DNA of 64,000 nucleotides from Halarcobacter ebronensis (GCF_013201825.1 NZ_CP053836.1:2604001-2668000), one strand, 5' to 3'; counted from the first letter of the stretch, positions 1 through 9,823 are shown. The notes: generated by a model from the letters alone, not told the origin. Translations and numbers: made by a program.

Positions 1-1134
1 CATAGATTTATGCCAGATTATGAGCCAGAGAAAAAAGAATTAGCTTCTAGAGACGTTGTTTCAAGAAGAATGATTGAACATATTAGAAATGGAAAAGGTG
101 TTCCTTCACCTTATGGTTTCCACGTATGGTTAGATATCTCTATTTTAGGTAGAGAACATATTGAAAGAAACTTAAGAGATGTTCAAGAGATTTGTCAAAT
201 TTTCAACGGTATAGATCCAGCAGATGAGGGTCCAAAAGGTTGGGCTCCAGTTCTTCCAATGCAACACTACTCTATGGGTGGTATTAGAACGAAACCAACT
301 GGTGAATCTACAAGACTATCTGGTCTATTTGCTTGTGGTGAAGCTGCTTGTTGGGATATGCATGGATTTAACAGACTTGGAGGAAACTCAGTTTCTGAAA
401 CTGTTGTTGCTGGTATGATTATTGGTAACTACTTTGCAGACTACTGTTTAGCAAATGATGTTACTATTCCTACATCAACTATTCAAAGATTTGTTGATGA
501 ACAAGATCAGTACCTAAACGAGATTTTAGCTTACAATGGGAAAGAAGATATTTTCAAAATCAAAAATAGAATGAAAGCTCTAATGGATGAAAAAGTTGGT
601 ATTTTTAGAACTGGTGGTCCATTAGCTGAAGCAGTTGAAGAGTTAAAAGAGTTACTACAAAAAACAAAACATATCACTGTAAAATCTAAAGAGAGAGCTG
701 GTAACCCAGAACTTGAAGAGGCTTATAGAGTTCCAAAAATGTTAAAAATTGCACTTTGTGTAGCTAAAGGAGCAAGGGACAGAACTGAAAGTAGAGGGGC
801 ACACTATAGAGAAGATTTCTTAAAAAGAGATGATGCTAACTGGATGAAAAGAACCCTTTGTACTTGGCCAAATAAAGATGATATTGAACCAACATTAGAA
901 TATGCTGATTTAGATATTATGAAAATGGAGATGCCACCAGCATTTAGAGGATATGGGGCAAAAGGTATGATTATCGAAAATGAACTATCTGCAACTAGAC
1001 AAAATGAAGTTGATTCTATTAGAGAAAAAATGGAAGCTGAAGGTAAAGATAGATTTGAGATTCAAGAGGCACTTATGCATTTTGATTTGCCTATGAATTA
1101 TAAAGAGAAAAATGAAAGAGCAGGAGATAAGTAA
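1..1134 (+). CDS. frdA: Fumarate reductase flavoprotein subunit, C-terminal part (5' truncated by window edge)
   Basis: This is the C-terminal part (about 377 residues) of the FAD-containing catalytic subunit of quinol:fumarate reductase, which reduces fumarate to succinate on the cytoplasmic side of the inner membrane. The frame is open from base 1, so the start lies outside the window. Visible family signatures are the FAD/substrate segment [12 protein letters not shown], the stretch [19 protein letters not shown], and the C-terminal arginine-rich part [17 protein letters not shown]. It overlaps frdB by one base (TAATG), so the two are translationally coupled. The downstream FrdB and the dynamin pair match the Campylobacter frdCAB locus. 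A succinate dehydrogenase working in the opposite direction would look similar, but the FrdB sequence favours the epsilonproteobacterial fumarate reductase type. Confidence 0.96.
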   Translation, partial: HRFMPDYEPEKKELASRDVVSRRMIEHIRNGKGVPSPYGFHVWLDISILGREHIERNLRDVQEICQIFNGIDPADEGPKGWAPVLPMQHYSMGGIRTKPTGESTRLSGLFACGEAACWDMHGFNRLGGNSVSETVVAGMIIGNYFADYCLANDVTIPTSTIQRFVDEQDQYLNEILAYNGKEDIFKIKNRMKALMDEKVGIFRTGGPLAEAVEELKELLQKTKHITVKSKERAGNPELEEAYRVPKMLKIALCVAKGARDRTESRGAHYREDFLKRDDANWMKRTLCTWPNKDDIEPTLEYADLDIMKMEMPPAFRGYGAKGMIIENELSATRQNEVDSIREKMEAEGKDRFEIQEALMHFDLPMNYKEKNERAGDK

Positions 1135-1865
1135 TGAGTACACAAAAAGGTAGAGAAATTACAATTAGAGTACTTAAATTTAATCCAAGAAGTAAGGTGT
1201 CAAAACCTCACTATGTAGAGTACAAATTAGAAGAGACTCCAGGTATGACTCTTTTTATTGCATTAACATACATTAGAGAAAATCTAGATGCAGATTTATC
1301 TTTTGACTTCGTTTGTAGAGCGGGTATTTGTGGTAGCTGTGGAATGGTTGTAAATGGGAAACCTACACTTGCTTGTAGAACACTTATAGCAAACTACCCA
1401 GATGGAGTTTTAACACTACTTCCAATGCCAGCATTTGAACTAATCAAAGATTTATCAGTAAATACTGGTAAATGGATGGATGGAATGAGTAAAAGAGTTG
1501 AGTCTTGGATTATTTCTGATCATCAAGTTGATATCTCAAAACTTGAAGATAGAATTGACCCAGATGTAGCAAATGATACATTTGAACTTGATAGATGTAT
1601 TGAGTGTGGTATCTGTGTTGCTTCTTGTGGTACTATGCTTATGAGACCAAACTTTGTTGGTCCTGTTGGATTAAATAGAGTTGCAAGATTTGAAATTGAC
1701 CCACATGATAAAAGAACAGCGGATGATTTCTATGAATTAATTGGTGATGATGATGGAATTTTTGGTTGTATGTCACTTATGGCTTGTGAAGACCATTGTC
1801 CAAAACATTTACCACTACAAAATAAGATTGCTTACTTAAGAAGAAAACTAGTAGCACTTAGATAG
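1134..1865 (+). CDS. frdB: Fumarate reductase iron-sulfur subunit
   Basis: Electron-transfer subunit of 243 residues carrying three Fe-S clusters between the membrane quinol site (FrdC, outside the window) and the FrdA flavin. The N-terminal ferredoxin domain shows the [2Fe-2S] ligands C61, C66, C69 and C81 (CRAGICGSC, then a fourth Cys). The C-terminal domain has the [12 protein letters not shown] motif and the later [13 protein letters not shown] motif for the [4Fe-4S] and [3Fe-4S] clusters. Length is normal for the epsilonproteobacterial family (about 240). It starts on the last base of the frdA stop codon and is followed by two hairpins, so it is probably the last gene of the frd operon. 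Confidence 0.97.
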   Translation: MSTQKGREITIRVLKFNPRSKVSKPHYVEYKLEETPGMTLFIALTYIRENLDADLSFDFVCRAGICGSCGMVVNGKPTLACRTLIANYPDGVLTLLPMPAFELIKDLSVNTGKWMDGMSKRVESWIISDHQVDISKLEDRIDPDVANDTFELDRCIECGICVASCGTMLMRPNFVGPVGLNRVARFEIDPHDKRTADDFYELIGDDDGIFGCMSLMACEDHCPKHLPLQNKIAYLRRKLVALR

Positions 1866-1866
1866 A

Positions 1867-1890
1867 TATAAGAGGGTTTTCCCTCTTATA
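1867..1890 (+). terminator. Hairpin directly after frdB
   Basis: A perfect 10-bp stem (TATAAGAGGG and its complement) with a TTTT loop begins two bases after the frdB stop codon. There is no long T-run right after it, so it may act with the next hairpin or mainly protect the 3' end of the mRNA. Confidence 0.65.
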
Positions 1891-1901
1891 AAACCAAATA
1901 A

Positions 1902-1937
1902 AAAAAGTCAATTACTTGTTGAAGTAATTGACTTTTT
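1902..1937 (+). terminator. Strong bidirectional terminator after frdB
   Basis: A perfect 16-bp stem (AAAAAGTCAATTACTT and its complement) with a 4-base loop GTTG. The stem carries A5 on the left and T5 on the right, so it can terminate on either strand. The remaining gap to the next gene (1938-2083) is AT-rich and holds only an imperfect hairpin near 2012-2035. Confidence 0.8.
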
Positions 1938-2083
1938 CTATTTTAGAGAAAAAAAAATTAGTTTTAAAACTTTACTTTACTTTAACATTTTTACATTTTA
2001 AATAAAAAAGCCCTACTAAAGTCATTTAGTTAGGATATTGTTATGACTTTATTTATAAGATATAAAAAAGAAAGGTTAATAAT

Positions 2084-4423
2084 TTGAGTTTAATAGGTGA
2101 TTATTTTTTATTATACCATGGTATCAGTGATATTACATTAACAATCTCTTATGGTACAGAAGAGAACAAAGAGAAAGAAGAGTACTTTGATATTGCTGCT
2201 CTTGCTCTTAGTGCTACAAGAAAAGATTATGAAAAATTTATATCTCTTGATAGTTTTAAAAAACTTATTTCAAAAATAAGTGATAAAAAAGTTAATACAT
2301 TAGATGAATTGTACCAACTGCAACTATCAATAGTTAACGCAATAGAGAATGATACAAGAAACTGTAATATAGAGAAGATGCATGAAAGTTTTGAGTATCT
2401 TAAAAATGAGAACATTATTGGGCACTTTGAATATAATAAACTAATTTCACTCTTTGATCCAAAAGAGTTAGCCTCTTGTGATGATGAAATTGCCGTTGAA
2501 GACGAACTTCAAGTTGATGATAAAAAACCTTTTAAAGAGGCAAAAGCAGAGCTTGATGAACTATTATATGAGCTAAAAGAGCTTTTTATAACAGATGATT
2601 TCAAAAAAGAGCTTAATGAGACTTCAAACTATCTTTCAAATCAAAAATTCTCAATAGGTATTACTGGTGTTATGAATGCTGGTAAATCTACAATGTTAAA
2701 TGCTTTAATGGGACAAGAGATACTTGGAAGTGCAGTTGTACCTGAAACAGCGAACTTAACCATTGTAAAATATGGAAAACCTGAAGCAAAAGTTTTTTAC
2801 TGGAATAAAGAAGAGTGGGAAAGAATAGAACAGAGTGCAAAAGAGATTGAATCAATTAAAGAGTTTGTTGAAGAGACAAAAAGTATCTTTAAAGATGAAC
2901 TAACTGAGATAATCAAAGAAGAATCCCTTACAGAAAATGTTGATGTAAATAATCTTGCAGCTTATACTTCAGCTGAAGCTAGTGGCAAAAAATGTAACTT
3001 AGTTAAATATGTTGAACTAAAATCAGAACTAAATTTTTTAAGTGATGGTATTGAGATAGTTGACACTCCAGGACTTGATGACCCAGTTATTCAAAGGGAA
3101 GAGATTACAAAAGAGTATTTAGCCCAATGCGATTTAATGCTCCATTTAATGAATGTATCTCAAAGTGCAACGTTAAAAGATGTAGAGTTTATAATTGATG
3201 CCCTACTCTATCAAAATATTACAAAACTTTTAATTGTAATAACTAGAGCAGATACAGTTTCACAACAACAACTTCAAGAGGTAATTGATTACACAAAAAG
3301 TTCAATTGAAAAACAGTTAAAAGCTCAAAATAAAGATAATAAACTAAACTATATATTAGAGCATATCAAATTTATTCCTATCTCTGGAAGAATGGCACTT
3401 TTACACAGAACTGGAAGAAGTGAAGAGGCTATAAAAGCTGGTTTTTATATTGAAAATACAGGAATTTTGGAGATTGAAGATTATCTAAATGAGACACTTT
3501 TTGGAAGCAACTCATCTAAATCTGAACTTATTATAAAAAGTGCAAAATCTCAATTGAAAAAAACTATCTCAAAAGAGCTAAAATCTTTTAACTATGAGTT
3601 AGTACTTCTATCAAAATCAAAAGATGAATTAATAGCTGACTTGGAAGAGTTTACAAAGAAAAAAGATACAAATAAAAGGATCTTTGCATCATTAAGTGAA
3701 GATATAAATCTATATAAAAATGATGCAAAAAACTACTTAGAAACTTTAGAGGCTTTTCTTTCAACAGAACTTATTGAACTTCAAAATATAATAAAACAAA
3801 GAGTCTTTAATGATGTAAAATACTCTTTTGAAAAGACAAAAAAGAGACCTGAAAGTAGCAGAATAAAAACTATTGTTGAGACTGCTATAAAAGATGGAAT
3901 TATTGATATCATAAGAGATTATAGATACAAATTTATCAAAAAAAGTCAAAATATTGGAGAGATTTGTGAGCAAAAATATCAAGAACTTGGTTTTGTAATT
4001 GGGCACAAAAATGACAACTTTGATGCTAGAGGATTTTTTCAAGATGACTTTAAATCTGGATTTTTAACCTCTTCAAATGAAGTACTAATAAGTAAAATCA
4101 TACATGAAGTAGAAGATAGTAAAGCAAATAAACTTCCTGAACTAGATAGAAATTTAGAAGGCTTTATAAAAGATGAATTCTCTTCAATTGAAAATACAAT
4201 CAAACAAAAGGCAAAAAAAATCTCTGAATTGTTGATTGAAAACTTCTTTAATACAATTGCAGAACCACTAAAGGTTTTTGAGCATAAACTAAAAAAAGAT
4301 GAAAAACTATTAGAAGATAGAATAGAGAATTTTGAAGAGAGAGAAAAGAATAAAGAAGTTGTAACAATAGATATACATAAAAAAATAAAAAGATTAGAAG
4401 CTATTGTAAAAGGACTTAAATAA
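2084..4423 (+). CDS. Dynamin-like GTPase, DLP1 type
   Basis: Large bacterial dynamin-like GTPase of 779 residues. The P-loop GVMNAGKSTMLNAL lies near residues 195-208 and the G3 motif DTPGLDD near residue 326; the C-terminal half is rich in Lys/Glu helices, as expected for the stalk/trunk of the family. About 190 residues precede the GTPase domain. Start is a TTG with AGAAAGG ahead of it; no ATG fits better. It overlaps the next GTPase gene by one base. The order frdA-frdB-GTPase-GTPase matches Campylobacter jejuni Cj0409-Cj0412, whose Cj0411/Cj0412 products form a heteromeric membrane-tethering dynamin pair. The same role here (membrane tethering or remodelling) is inferred from the family and synteny. 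Confidence 0.88.
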   Translation: MSLIGDYFLLYHGISDITLTISYGTEENKEKEEYFDIAALALSATRKDYEKFISLDSFKKLISKISDKKVNTLDELYQLQLSIVNAIENDTRNCNIEKMHESFEYLKNENIIGHFEYNKLISLFDPKELASCDDEIAVEDELQVDDKKPFKEAKAELDELLYELKELFITDDFKKELNETSNYLSNQKFSIGITGVMNAGKSTMLNALMGQEILGSAVVPETANLTIVKYGKPEAKVFYWNKEEWERIEQSAKEIESIKEFVEETKSIFKDELTEIIKEESLTENVDVNNLAAYTSAEASGKKCNLVKYVELKSELNFLSDGIEIVDTPGLDDPVIQREEITKEYLAQCDLMLHLMNVSQSATLKDVEFIIDALLYQNITKLLIVITRADTVSQQQLQEVIDYTKSSIEKQLKAQNKDNKLNYILEHIKFIPISGRMALLHRTGRSEEAIKAGFYIENTGILEIEDYLNETLFGSNSSKSELIIKSAKSQLKKTISKELKSFNYELVLLSKSKDELIADLEEFTKKKDTNKRIFASLSEDINLYKNDAKNYLETLEAFLSTELIELQNIIKQRVFNDVKYSFEKTKKRPESSRIKTIVETAIKDGIIDIIRDYRYKFIKKSQNIGEICEQKYQELGFVIGHKNDNFDARGFFQDDFKSGFLTSSNEVLISKIIHEVEDSKANKLPELDRNLEGFIKDEFSSIENTIKQKAKKISELLIENFFNTIAEPLKVFEHKLKKDEKLLEDRIENFEEREKNKEVVTIDIHKKIKRLEAIVKGLK

Positions 4424-6438
4424 TGAGTATTCTAAGTAATTTTGTAAGAGAGTATAACGAAAAATTTACTCAAAAAGAGGAAATTTTTGAAGAGGGATTA
4501 GTTGGAGATATTAAAAAAGTAAGAGCAAAACTCTTAGATGATAAGTTTCTTCCATCAATTCAGTTAAGAAATATCTTAGATAAACAAATAAGAAGAGCAA
4601 GATACCCTATGGAAGTTGCAATTACAGGGCAGTTTTCATCTGGAAAATCAACTTTTTTAAATGCCTTGTTATCTAAAAACATTCTTCCAACAGGTATTAC
4701 TCCTGTAACTTCAAAGGTAAACTTTATAAATTATGGGGAAGAGTATAAACTAAAAATCACTTATTACTCAGGGGCGCAAGAGTACGCACCAATTGAAGCA
4801 ATTGCAGATTTTACAGATCAAAGAAAAGATGAAATGAGTGATATAAAATATCTTACATTATATGCTCCAATGGATATATTAAAAGAGATATCTTTTGTGG
4901 ATACTCCAGGACTTAACTCACAATCTCAAAGTGATACAGACACCACAAGAAGAGTTTTAAGAGATGTGGGTGGAATTATCTGGCTTACTTTAATAGATAA
5001 TGCAGGGAAAATGAGTGAAGCAAAGGTTTTAGAAGAGTATATGGAACACTTCAAAAACAAATCTTTATGTGTTTTAAACCAAAAGGATAAATTCTCACAA
5101 GAACAAATAGAGACAACTACAAAATATATTCAAGATAAATTTGGTAAATATTTTGCAAAAGTAGTTCCAATATCAGCTAAAATGGCATTAGAGTCAAGAT
5201 CTGCCCATAGTGATATTCTAATTCACGATGAGTATGAAAAATTTATTAAAAAATTCAAAGAGGATTTAAAAAACAATGATGTTAACTCTTTAGAGTTCTT
5301 TGAAAAAGATTTTAATGAGTATAAAAACAGACTTAAAACAATTAGAGACACAGACTCATCTGGAAATACAAAACTTTTAGAAGAGTCAAATATTCAAGAT
5401 GTTTTAGAGTTTATAGAAAATACCATTAGACCACAAGCTGCTGAATCAAAAGAGTATGCAATTAAAAAGGATTTAAAAGGAATCTGCGAGATTTTGATAA
5501 AAGAGTATGAAACCATCATAGCTGTATATGACTCTTTAATTGAGATTCTAAAAAATGCAGAACAAGATATTTTAGAAACCTTTGAAGATATTCATAAAAC
5601 CTACTCAAAAGAGCTATTTTCTGTATATAACTCTTTAGAATCTATTATGGAAAAGATGGCACACGATACTTTTAAAAATATCAAAAGACAAAAAGCTGCT
5701 AGATTTGAAGAGAGAAAAGGTTTTCTTCATAAAGATAGTTATGAAAAAATAGAGTATGAAACCTATTGGATTGACTCAGATAATGTATATAAAAGTCTAT
5801 TCTACGATGACCAAACAATAGATAAAATGTTTAAAAGAGCTATTAAAGAGTTAAAACAAGTAGAACTTGATAGCACTGAAGCCTATAGAAATGTATATAG
5901 AAATATTAAACAAAAAATCCATAGATGGCAAGAACCCTATGAGCAGATTAAGAAACATAGGGAAATCTCTTCAGATTTGGAATTCTCTTCTACTAGACAC
6001 TTTGCAGCAAAAGTTTATGAAAATGTATTAAGAAGTTTTCATAGGGCAATATTAGAGAATATCTCAGCACTTAGAAAAAAATTTGCATATTTTAATGGAG
6101 CTTTATCATATTCATATATCCAAACAACACAAGCAACTATTGCACATTTTGAACAACAAATAGCTGAATCGGTATTATTGTATGAAAAAGAACCAACAAA
6201 ATTTAATATCTATCACCCAAGGGAAGATGAAATTCTTACAAAATTAAAAGCAAACTTTGGATTTGAAAAAATAGAGGATTTTTTAACCTCAAAAAGAAAT
6301 TATCTATTTAAGATTATTCAGTATTCAAAAAATCAATATTTAGAAATCAACCAAGATAGAATTGAATTTGTTAAATCAAAAAAACTTGAATATATTCAAA
6401 AAATTGAAGATATAAAACTAATTCAAAAAGAGATATAA
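4423..6438 (+). CDS. Dynamin-like GTPase, DLP2 type
   Basis: Second dynamin-like GTPase, 671 residues, translationally coupled to the first (ATG overlaps the previous stop by one base). The GTPase domain is close to the N terminus: P-loop GQFSSGKSTFLNAL near residues 68-81, switch/G3 DTPGLNS near residue 160, and NQKDKF as the likely G4 motif. The remainder is predicted helical stalk. The shorter N-terminal extension than in its partner matches the Campylobacter DLP1/DLP2 asymmetry. Known partners act together on lipid membranes; the exact cellular process in this organism is not evident from sequence. Confidence 0.88.
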   Translation: MSILSNFVREYNEKFTQKEEIFEEGLVGDIKKVRAKLLDDKFLPSIQLRNILDKQIRRARYPMEVAITGQFSSGKSTFLNALLSKNILPTGITPVTSKVNFINYGEEYKLKITYYSGAQEYAPIEAIADFTDQRKDEMSDIKYLTLYAPMDILKEISFVDTPGLNSQSQSDTDTTRRVLRDVGGIIWLTLIDNAGKMSEAKVLEEYMEHFKNKSLCVLNQKDKFSQEQIETTTKYIQDKFGKYFAKVVPISAKMALESRSAHSDILIHDEYEKFIKKFKEDLKNNDVNSLEFFEKDFNEYKNRLKTIRDTDSSGNTKLLEESNIQDVLEFIENTIRPQAAESKEYAIKKDLKGICEILIKEYETIIAVYDSLIEILKNAEQDILETFEDIHKTYSKELFSVYNSLESIMEKMAHDTFKNIKRQKAARFEERKGFLHKDSYEKIEYETYWIDSDNVYKSLFYDDQTIDKMFKRAIKELKQVELDSTEAYRNVYRNIKQKIHRWQEPYEQIKKHREISSDLEFSSTRHFAAKVYENVLRSFHRAILENISALRKKFAYFNGALSYSYIQTTQATIAHFEQQIAESVLLYEKEPTKFNIYHPREDEILTKLKANFGFEKIEDFLTSKRNYLFKIIQYSKNQYLEINQDRIEFVKSKKLEYIQKIEDIKLIQKEI

Positions 6439-6446
6439 AACTAAAA

Positions 6447-6481
6447 CTTTACATATAATTTTTCCATAATTATATGTAAAG
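6447..6481 (+). terminator. Hairpin terminator after the dynamin pair
   Basis: Perfect 14-bp AT-rich stem (CTTTACATATAATT and its complement) with a 7-base loop, starting 9 bases after the stop of the second dynamin-like gene. The remaining 200 bases up to the next gene are AT-rich and contain a short direct repeat TCGATTGTGTCGATT near 6555 and a candidate promoter. Confidence 0.65.
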
Positions 6482-6656
6482 CAAAATAACATTTTTTCAA
6501 TATTATATATGAAGTTTAGATTGATAATTTAAAGGAAATATAATATTACAACATCGATTGTGTCGATTATTCGCACTTGTAATTAAATTGACTCAAAGTA
6601 GTAACATAATTGTAATACTTAACATCAATTTAAAATAAATTGTGTGAAAATCCAAG

Positions 6657-6662
6657 TATAAT
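6657..6662 (+). promoter_or_regulatory. Candidate -10 box for the ThDP-enzyme gene
   Basis: TATAAT preceded by AAG lies 22 bases before the ATG at 6685. Campylobacterota promoters often have a clear -10 and no conserved -35, which fits: no good -35 element was seen at the usual distance. Confidence 0.4.
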
Positions 6663-6684
6663 TTAAAAAAAAAATGGAGATAAG

Positions 6685-8340
6685 ATGAAAGCATCTGACT
6701 TATTTATAAAAGCGTTAGAAAATGAAGGTGTTGAATATATTTTTGGTATCCCAGGTGAAGAGAATCTGGACTTCTTAGAATCACTTAGGAATTCTAAAAA
6801 AATCAAACTTATTTTAACAAGGCACGAACAAGGTGCAGGTTTTATGGCTGCAACATATGGAAGACTTACAGGAAAAGTTGGAGTTTGTATCTCTACACTT
6901 GGACCTGGAGCTACAAACTTTGCAACTGCTGCTGCTTATGCTCAACTTGGTGGTATGCCTATGCTTATGATTACAGGGCAAAAACCAATTAAAAAATCTA
7001 AACAGGGAAGATTCCAAATCGTTGATATTGTTGGTATGATGAAACCAATGACAAAATATGCAAAACAGATTGTAAATGGAAATAACATCCCTTCAATGGT
7101 AAGAGATGCCTTTAAAATTGCTACAACAGAGAGACCAGGAGCTGTTCATTTAGAATTACCTGAAGATATTGCAGATGAAGAAGTTGATGACAATATGCAT
7201 GTATATCCAGTGCACTCTTTCAAATATCCATCTGCGGATAAAGGTGCAATCTTAGAAGCTGTAAAAATGATTGAAAAAGCAACAAGACCACTTTTATTAA
7301 TTGGAGCAGGTGCAAATAGAACAAGAATTGGTAATGCTTTAACTGATTTTGTTAATGAGACAGGAATTCCTTTTTTCTCTACTCAAATGGGTAAAGGTGT
7401 AATTGATGAAAATCATAAACTTTGTCTTTCAACAGCAGCATTATCAAAAGATGACTTTGTACACTGCGCAATTGAAAGAGCTGACTTAATCATCAATGTA
7501 GGACACGATGTAATTGAAAAACCACCATTTTTTATGGAAAATAGACCAGATGCAACAAAAGTTTTACATATCAATTTTTTCCCATCAGAAGTAGATGATA
7601 CTTACTTCCCACAAATGGATTTAATTGGAGATATTGCTACAAGTATGCAACAAATCACAAATGCTATTTCAAAACAAGAGCATTGGGATTTTGACTATTA
7701 TGTAAGAGTGGCAGATGAGATTAGAACAAGACTTTCTAAATATTTTGGTGATACAAGATTCCCAATTTTACCTCAAAGAGCTGTTAGAACAATTAGACAA
7801 ACTTTAGGTGAAGAGGATATTGTTACACTTGATAATGGTGTATATAAAATCTGGTTTGCAAGAAACTATAGATGTGCAAAACCAAATACACTATTACTTG
7901 ATAATGCACTTGCAACAATGGGTGCTGGTCTTCCTTCTGGAATGGCAGCAAAAATGGTAAATCCAGATAGAAAAGTTGTTTCAGTTTGTGGAGATGGTGG
8001 ATTTATGATGAATTCACAAGAGTTAGAGACAGCTGTAAGACTTGGTTTAGATTTAACTGTTATAATTCTAAATGATAATGCTTATGGAATGATCAAATGG
8101 AAACAAACAGGTATGGGCTTTGATACCTTTGGTCTTGATTTACAAAATCCAGATTTTGTTAAATATGCAGAAGCTTATGGAGCAACTGGACATAGACCAC
8201 AATCTTGTGAAGAGTTCGCTGAAACACTTGAAAAATGTGTAAATGGAAAAGGTGTTCATTTAATCGATTTAGCAGTTGATTATTCTTTAAATCACTCTAT
8301 TTTAAATGAACTTTTAGCTAAAAAACAATGTATATTATAA
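6685..8340 (+). CDS. ThDP-dependent acetolactate-synthase-like enzyme
   Basis: Enzyme of 551 residues of the acetolactate synthase/2-oxoacid decarboxylase family. The catalytic glutamate E48 sits in TRHEQGAGFMA, and the ThDP/Mg-binding motif GDGGFMMNS...NDNAYG lies near residues 436-466. No regulatory small subunit (ilvN) gene follows, so a catabolic enzyme (AlsS-like) or a 2-oxoacid decarboxylase is more likely than branched-chain amino acid synthesis. It has ATG with GGAG ahead of it. The aldehyde dehydrogenase gene follows after 31 bases, so a decarboxylase-then-oxidise pathway (oxoacid to aldehyde to acid) is an attractive alternative reading. Sulfoacetaldehyde acetyltransferase was considered, but the protein looks more like AlsS. 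Substrate unknown. Confidence 0.8.
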   Translation: MKASDLFIKALENEGVEYIFGIPGEENLDFLESLRNSKKIKLILTRHEQGAGFMAATYGRLTGKVGVCISTLGPGATNFATAAAYAQLGGMPMLMITGQKPIKKSKQGRFQIVDIVGMMKPMTKYAKQIVNGNNIPSMVRDAFKIATTERPGAVHLELPEDIADEEVDDNMHVYPVHSFKYPSADKGAILEAVKMIEKATRPLLLIGAGANRTRIGNALTDFVNETGIPFFSTQMGKGVIDENHKLCLSTAALSKDDFVHCAIERADLIINVGHDVIEKPPFFMENRPDATKVLHINFFPSEVDDTYFPQMDLIGDIATSMQQITNAISKQEHWDFDYYVRVADEIRTRLSKYFGDTRFPILPQRAVRTIRQTLGEEDIVTLDNGVYKIWFARNYRCAKPNTLLLDNALATMGAGLPSGMAAKMVNPDRKVVSVCGDGGFMMNSQELETAVRLGLDLTVIILNDNAYGMIKWKQTGMGFDTFGLDLQNPDFVKYAEAYGATGHRPQSCEEFAETLEKCVNGKGVHLIDLAVDYSLNHSILNELLAKKQCIL

Positions 8341-8371
8341 TAAAAAATTAATTTACTAAGGAGAAGTATAT

Positions 8372-9766
8372 ATGAGTACAACAATAGAAGTAACATCACC
8401 ATATGATGATAGCGTAGTAGGAAACGTACCTTTTAGTACAATGGAAGAAGTAGAAGCAGCATTAGACCTAGCTTACGAAAAATTCCAAGATAGAAAAAAT
8501 TGGTTACCTAAACATAAAAGAATTGAAGTATTAGAGAATCTTGTTAAAATTATGTCTTCTCAAGTAGAAGATCTTACAAAACTTTGTGCAAGCGAAGGTG
8601 GTAAACCTTACATGGACTCTAAAGTTGAAGCTTTAAGAGCTATCAACAGTGTTAAACTTGCAATTGAGCATTTAGGTGTTTACGAAGGTAAAGAGGTTGC
8701 TATGGGTCAAACTGCTAGTTCTGTTAACAGAATGGCTTACACTTTCAAAGAACCTATTGGTGTTGCTGTTGCTATCTCTGCTTTTAACCACCCTCTAAAC
8801 CTTGCTATTGGTCAAGTTATCCCTGCTGTTGCTGTTGGGTGTCCTGTTATTATCAGACCTGCTACTCAAACTCCTATGTCTGCACTTAAAGTTGTAGAGA
8901 TGTTAAAAGAAGCTGGTCTTCCTGATGGTTGGGCTCAAGGTATTGTTTGTGACAGAAAAGGTAGTGAATATTTAGCTACTTCACCTAAAACTTCTTTCTT
9001 AACATTTATTGGTTCTGCTTCTGTTGGTTGGTATTTAAGTTCTAAAGTTGCACCAGGAACAAGAGTTGCTTTAGAGCATGGTGGTGTTGCACCTGTTATT
9101 GTTGCAAAAGATGCTGATATTGAAACTATGATTCCAGATTTAGCTAAAGGTGGTTTTTACCATGCTGGTCAAGTTTGTGTTTCTGTTCAAAGGGTTTATG
9201 TTCATGAATCTATTGTTGATGAAGTTTCTTCTAAACTTGCTGCTGTTGCTTCAAAACTTGTTGTTGGAAATCAACTTGATCCTAAAACAGAAGTTGGACC
9301 ACTAATTAATCATGGTGAAGTTGACAGAGTTGAGCAATGGGTTAATGAAGCAGTTGAAAAAGGTGCTAAACTTTTAGTTGGTGGGAAAAGAATCTCAGCA
9401 TCTTGTTTTGAACCAACAGTATTATTAAATCCTAGTGAGGATTCTTTAGTTTCTAAAAAAGAGGTATTTGGTCCTGTTGTTTGTATCTATTCTTATTCTG
9501 ACATAGATGAAGCTATTGCTAGAGCTAACTCTCTTCCTGTATCATTTCAAGCAGCTGTATTTAGTAAAAACATTGATACTTGTTTAAAATGTGTTAAACA
9601 GTTAAACGGAACAGCAGTTATGGTAAATGACCACACTGCATTTAGAGTTGACTGGATGCCATTTGGTGGTGCTAAAGAGAGTGGTATTGGAGTTGGTGGT
9701 ATCTCTCATGTTATGGATGAAATGTCTAATGTTAAGATGATGGTTATCAAATCTTCTATTTTATAA
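8372..9766 (+). CDS. NAD(P)-dependent aldehyde dehydrogenase, copy 1
   Basis: Aldehyde dehydrogenase superfamily enzyme of 464 residues. Catalytic residues are visible: N139 (ISAFNHPLN), E235 (LEHGG) and nucleophile C269 (GQVCVSVQR); the E-C spacing of 34 is canonical. FIGSASVG is the cofactor-binding segment. It resembles the lactaldehyde/semialdehyde branch rather than classical GabD; succinate or malonate semialdehyde oxidation is suggested only by the nearby gabT and sucCD. AAGGAG precedes the ATG. The protein is identical to the copy at 21260 except for the first residues (MSTTIEV versus MNTIEV). It is probably cotranscribed with the upstream ThDP-enzyme gene. Confidence 0.88.
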   Translation: MSTTIEVTSPYDDSVVGNVPFSTMEEVEAALDLAYEKFQDRKNWLPKHKRIEVLENLVKIMSSQVEDLTKLCASEGGKPYMDSKVEALRAINSVKLAIEHLGVYEGKEVAMGQTASSVNRMAYTFKEPIGVAVAISAFNHPLNLAIGQVIPAVAVGCPVIIRPATQTPMSALKVVEMLKEAGLPDGWAQGIVCDRKGSEYLATSPKTSFLTFIGSASVGWYLSSKVAPGTRVALEHGGVAPVIVAKDADIETMIPDLAKGGFYHAGQVCVSVQRVYVHESIVDEVSSKLAAVASKLVVGNQLDPKTEVGPLINHGEVDRVEQWVNEAVEKGAKLLVGGKRISASCFEPTVLLNPSEDSLVSKKEVFGPVVCIYSYSDIDEAIARANSLPVSFQAAVFSKNIDTCLKCVKQLNGTAVMVNDHTAFRVDWMPFGGAKESGIGVGGISHVMDEMSNVKMMVIKSSIL

Positions 9767-9808
9767 TATCTTAAAGGAAAGGGCTCACCCCCCTTCTCTT
9801 TTCTCTCT
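8381..9808 (+). repeat. 1,428-bp direct repeat, copy 1 (aldehyde dehydrogenase)
   Basis: The sequence from codon 4 of the aldehyde dehydrogenase to 42 bases past its stop, including the terminator, recurs at 21266-22693. I noticed a single difference (T at 9140, C at 22025), which is a silent TTA/CTA leucine change. Flanking DNA is unrelated on both sides, and the ribosome binding site lies outside the repeat, so the two copies are translated from different leaders. Confidence 0.95.
9773..9801 (+). terminator. Terminator after aldehyde dehydrogenase copy 1
   Basis: AAAGGAAAGGG pairs with CCCTTCTCTTT (nine Watson-Crick pairs, one wobble, one mismatch), followed by a pyrimidine-rich run. The identical element is present after copy 2. 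Confidence 0.5.
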
Positions 9809-9823
9809 TCTTATTTTTTTAAA

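Noticed and set aside
2012-2035. A third terminator upstream of the first dynamin-like gene
   Set aside because: The stem (CCTACTAAA with TTTAGTTAGG) has a mismatch and no T-run; the hairpin at 1902-1937 is sufficient.
6685-8340. Anabolic acetolactate synthase (ilvB) or sulfoacetaldehyde acetyltransferase (xsc)
   Set aside because: No ilvN follows and the neighbourhood is catabolic; motifs look like AlsS-type enzymes rather than Xsc, and no phosphotransacetylase or sulfite-handling gene is nearby.
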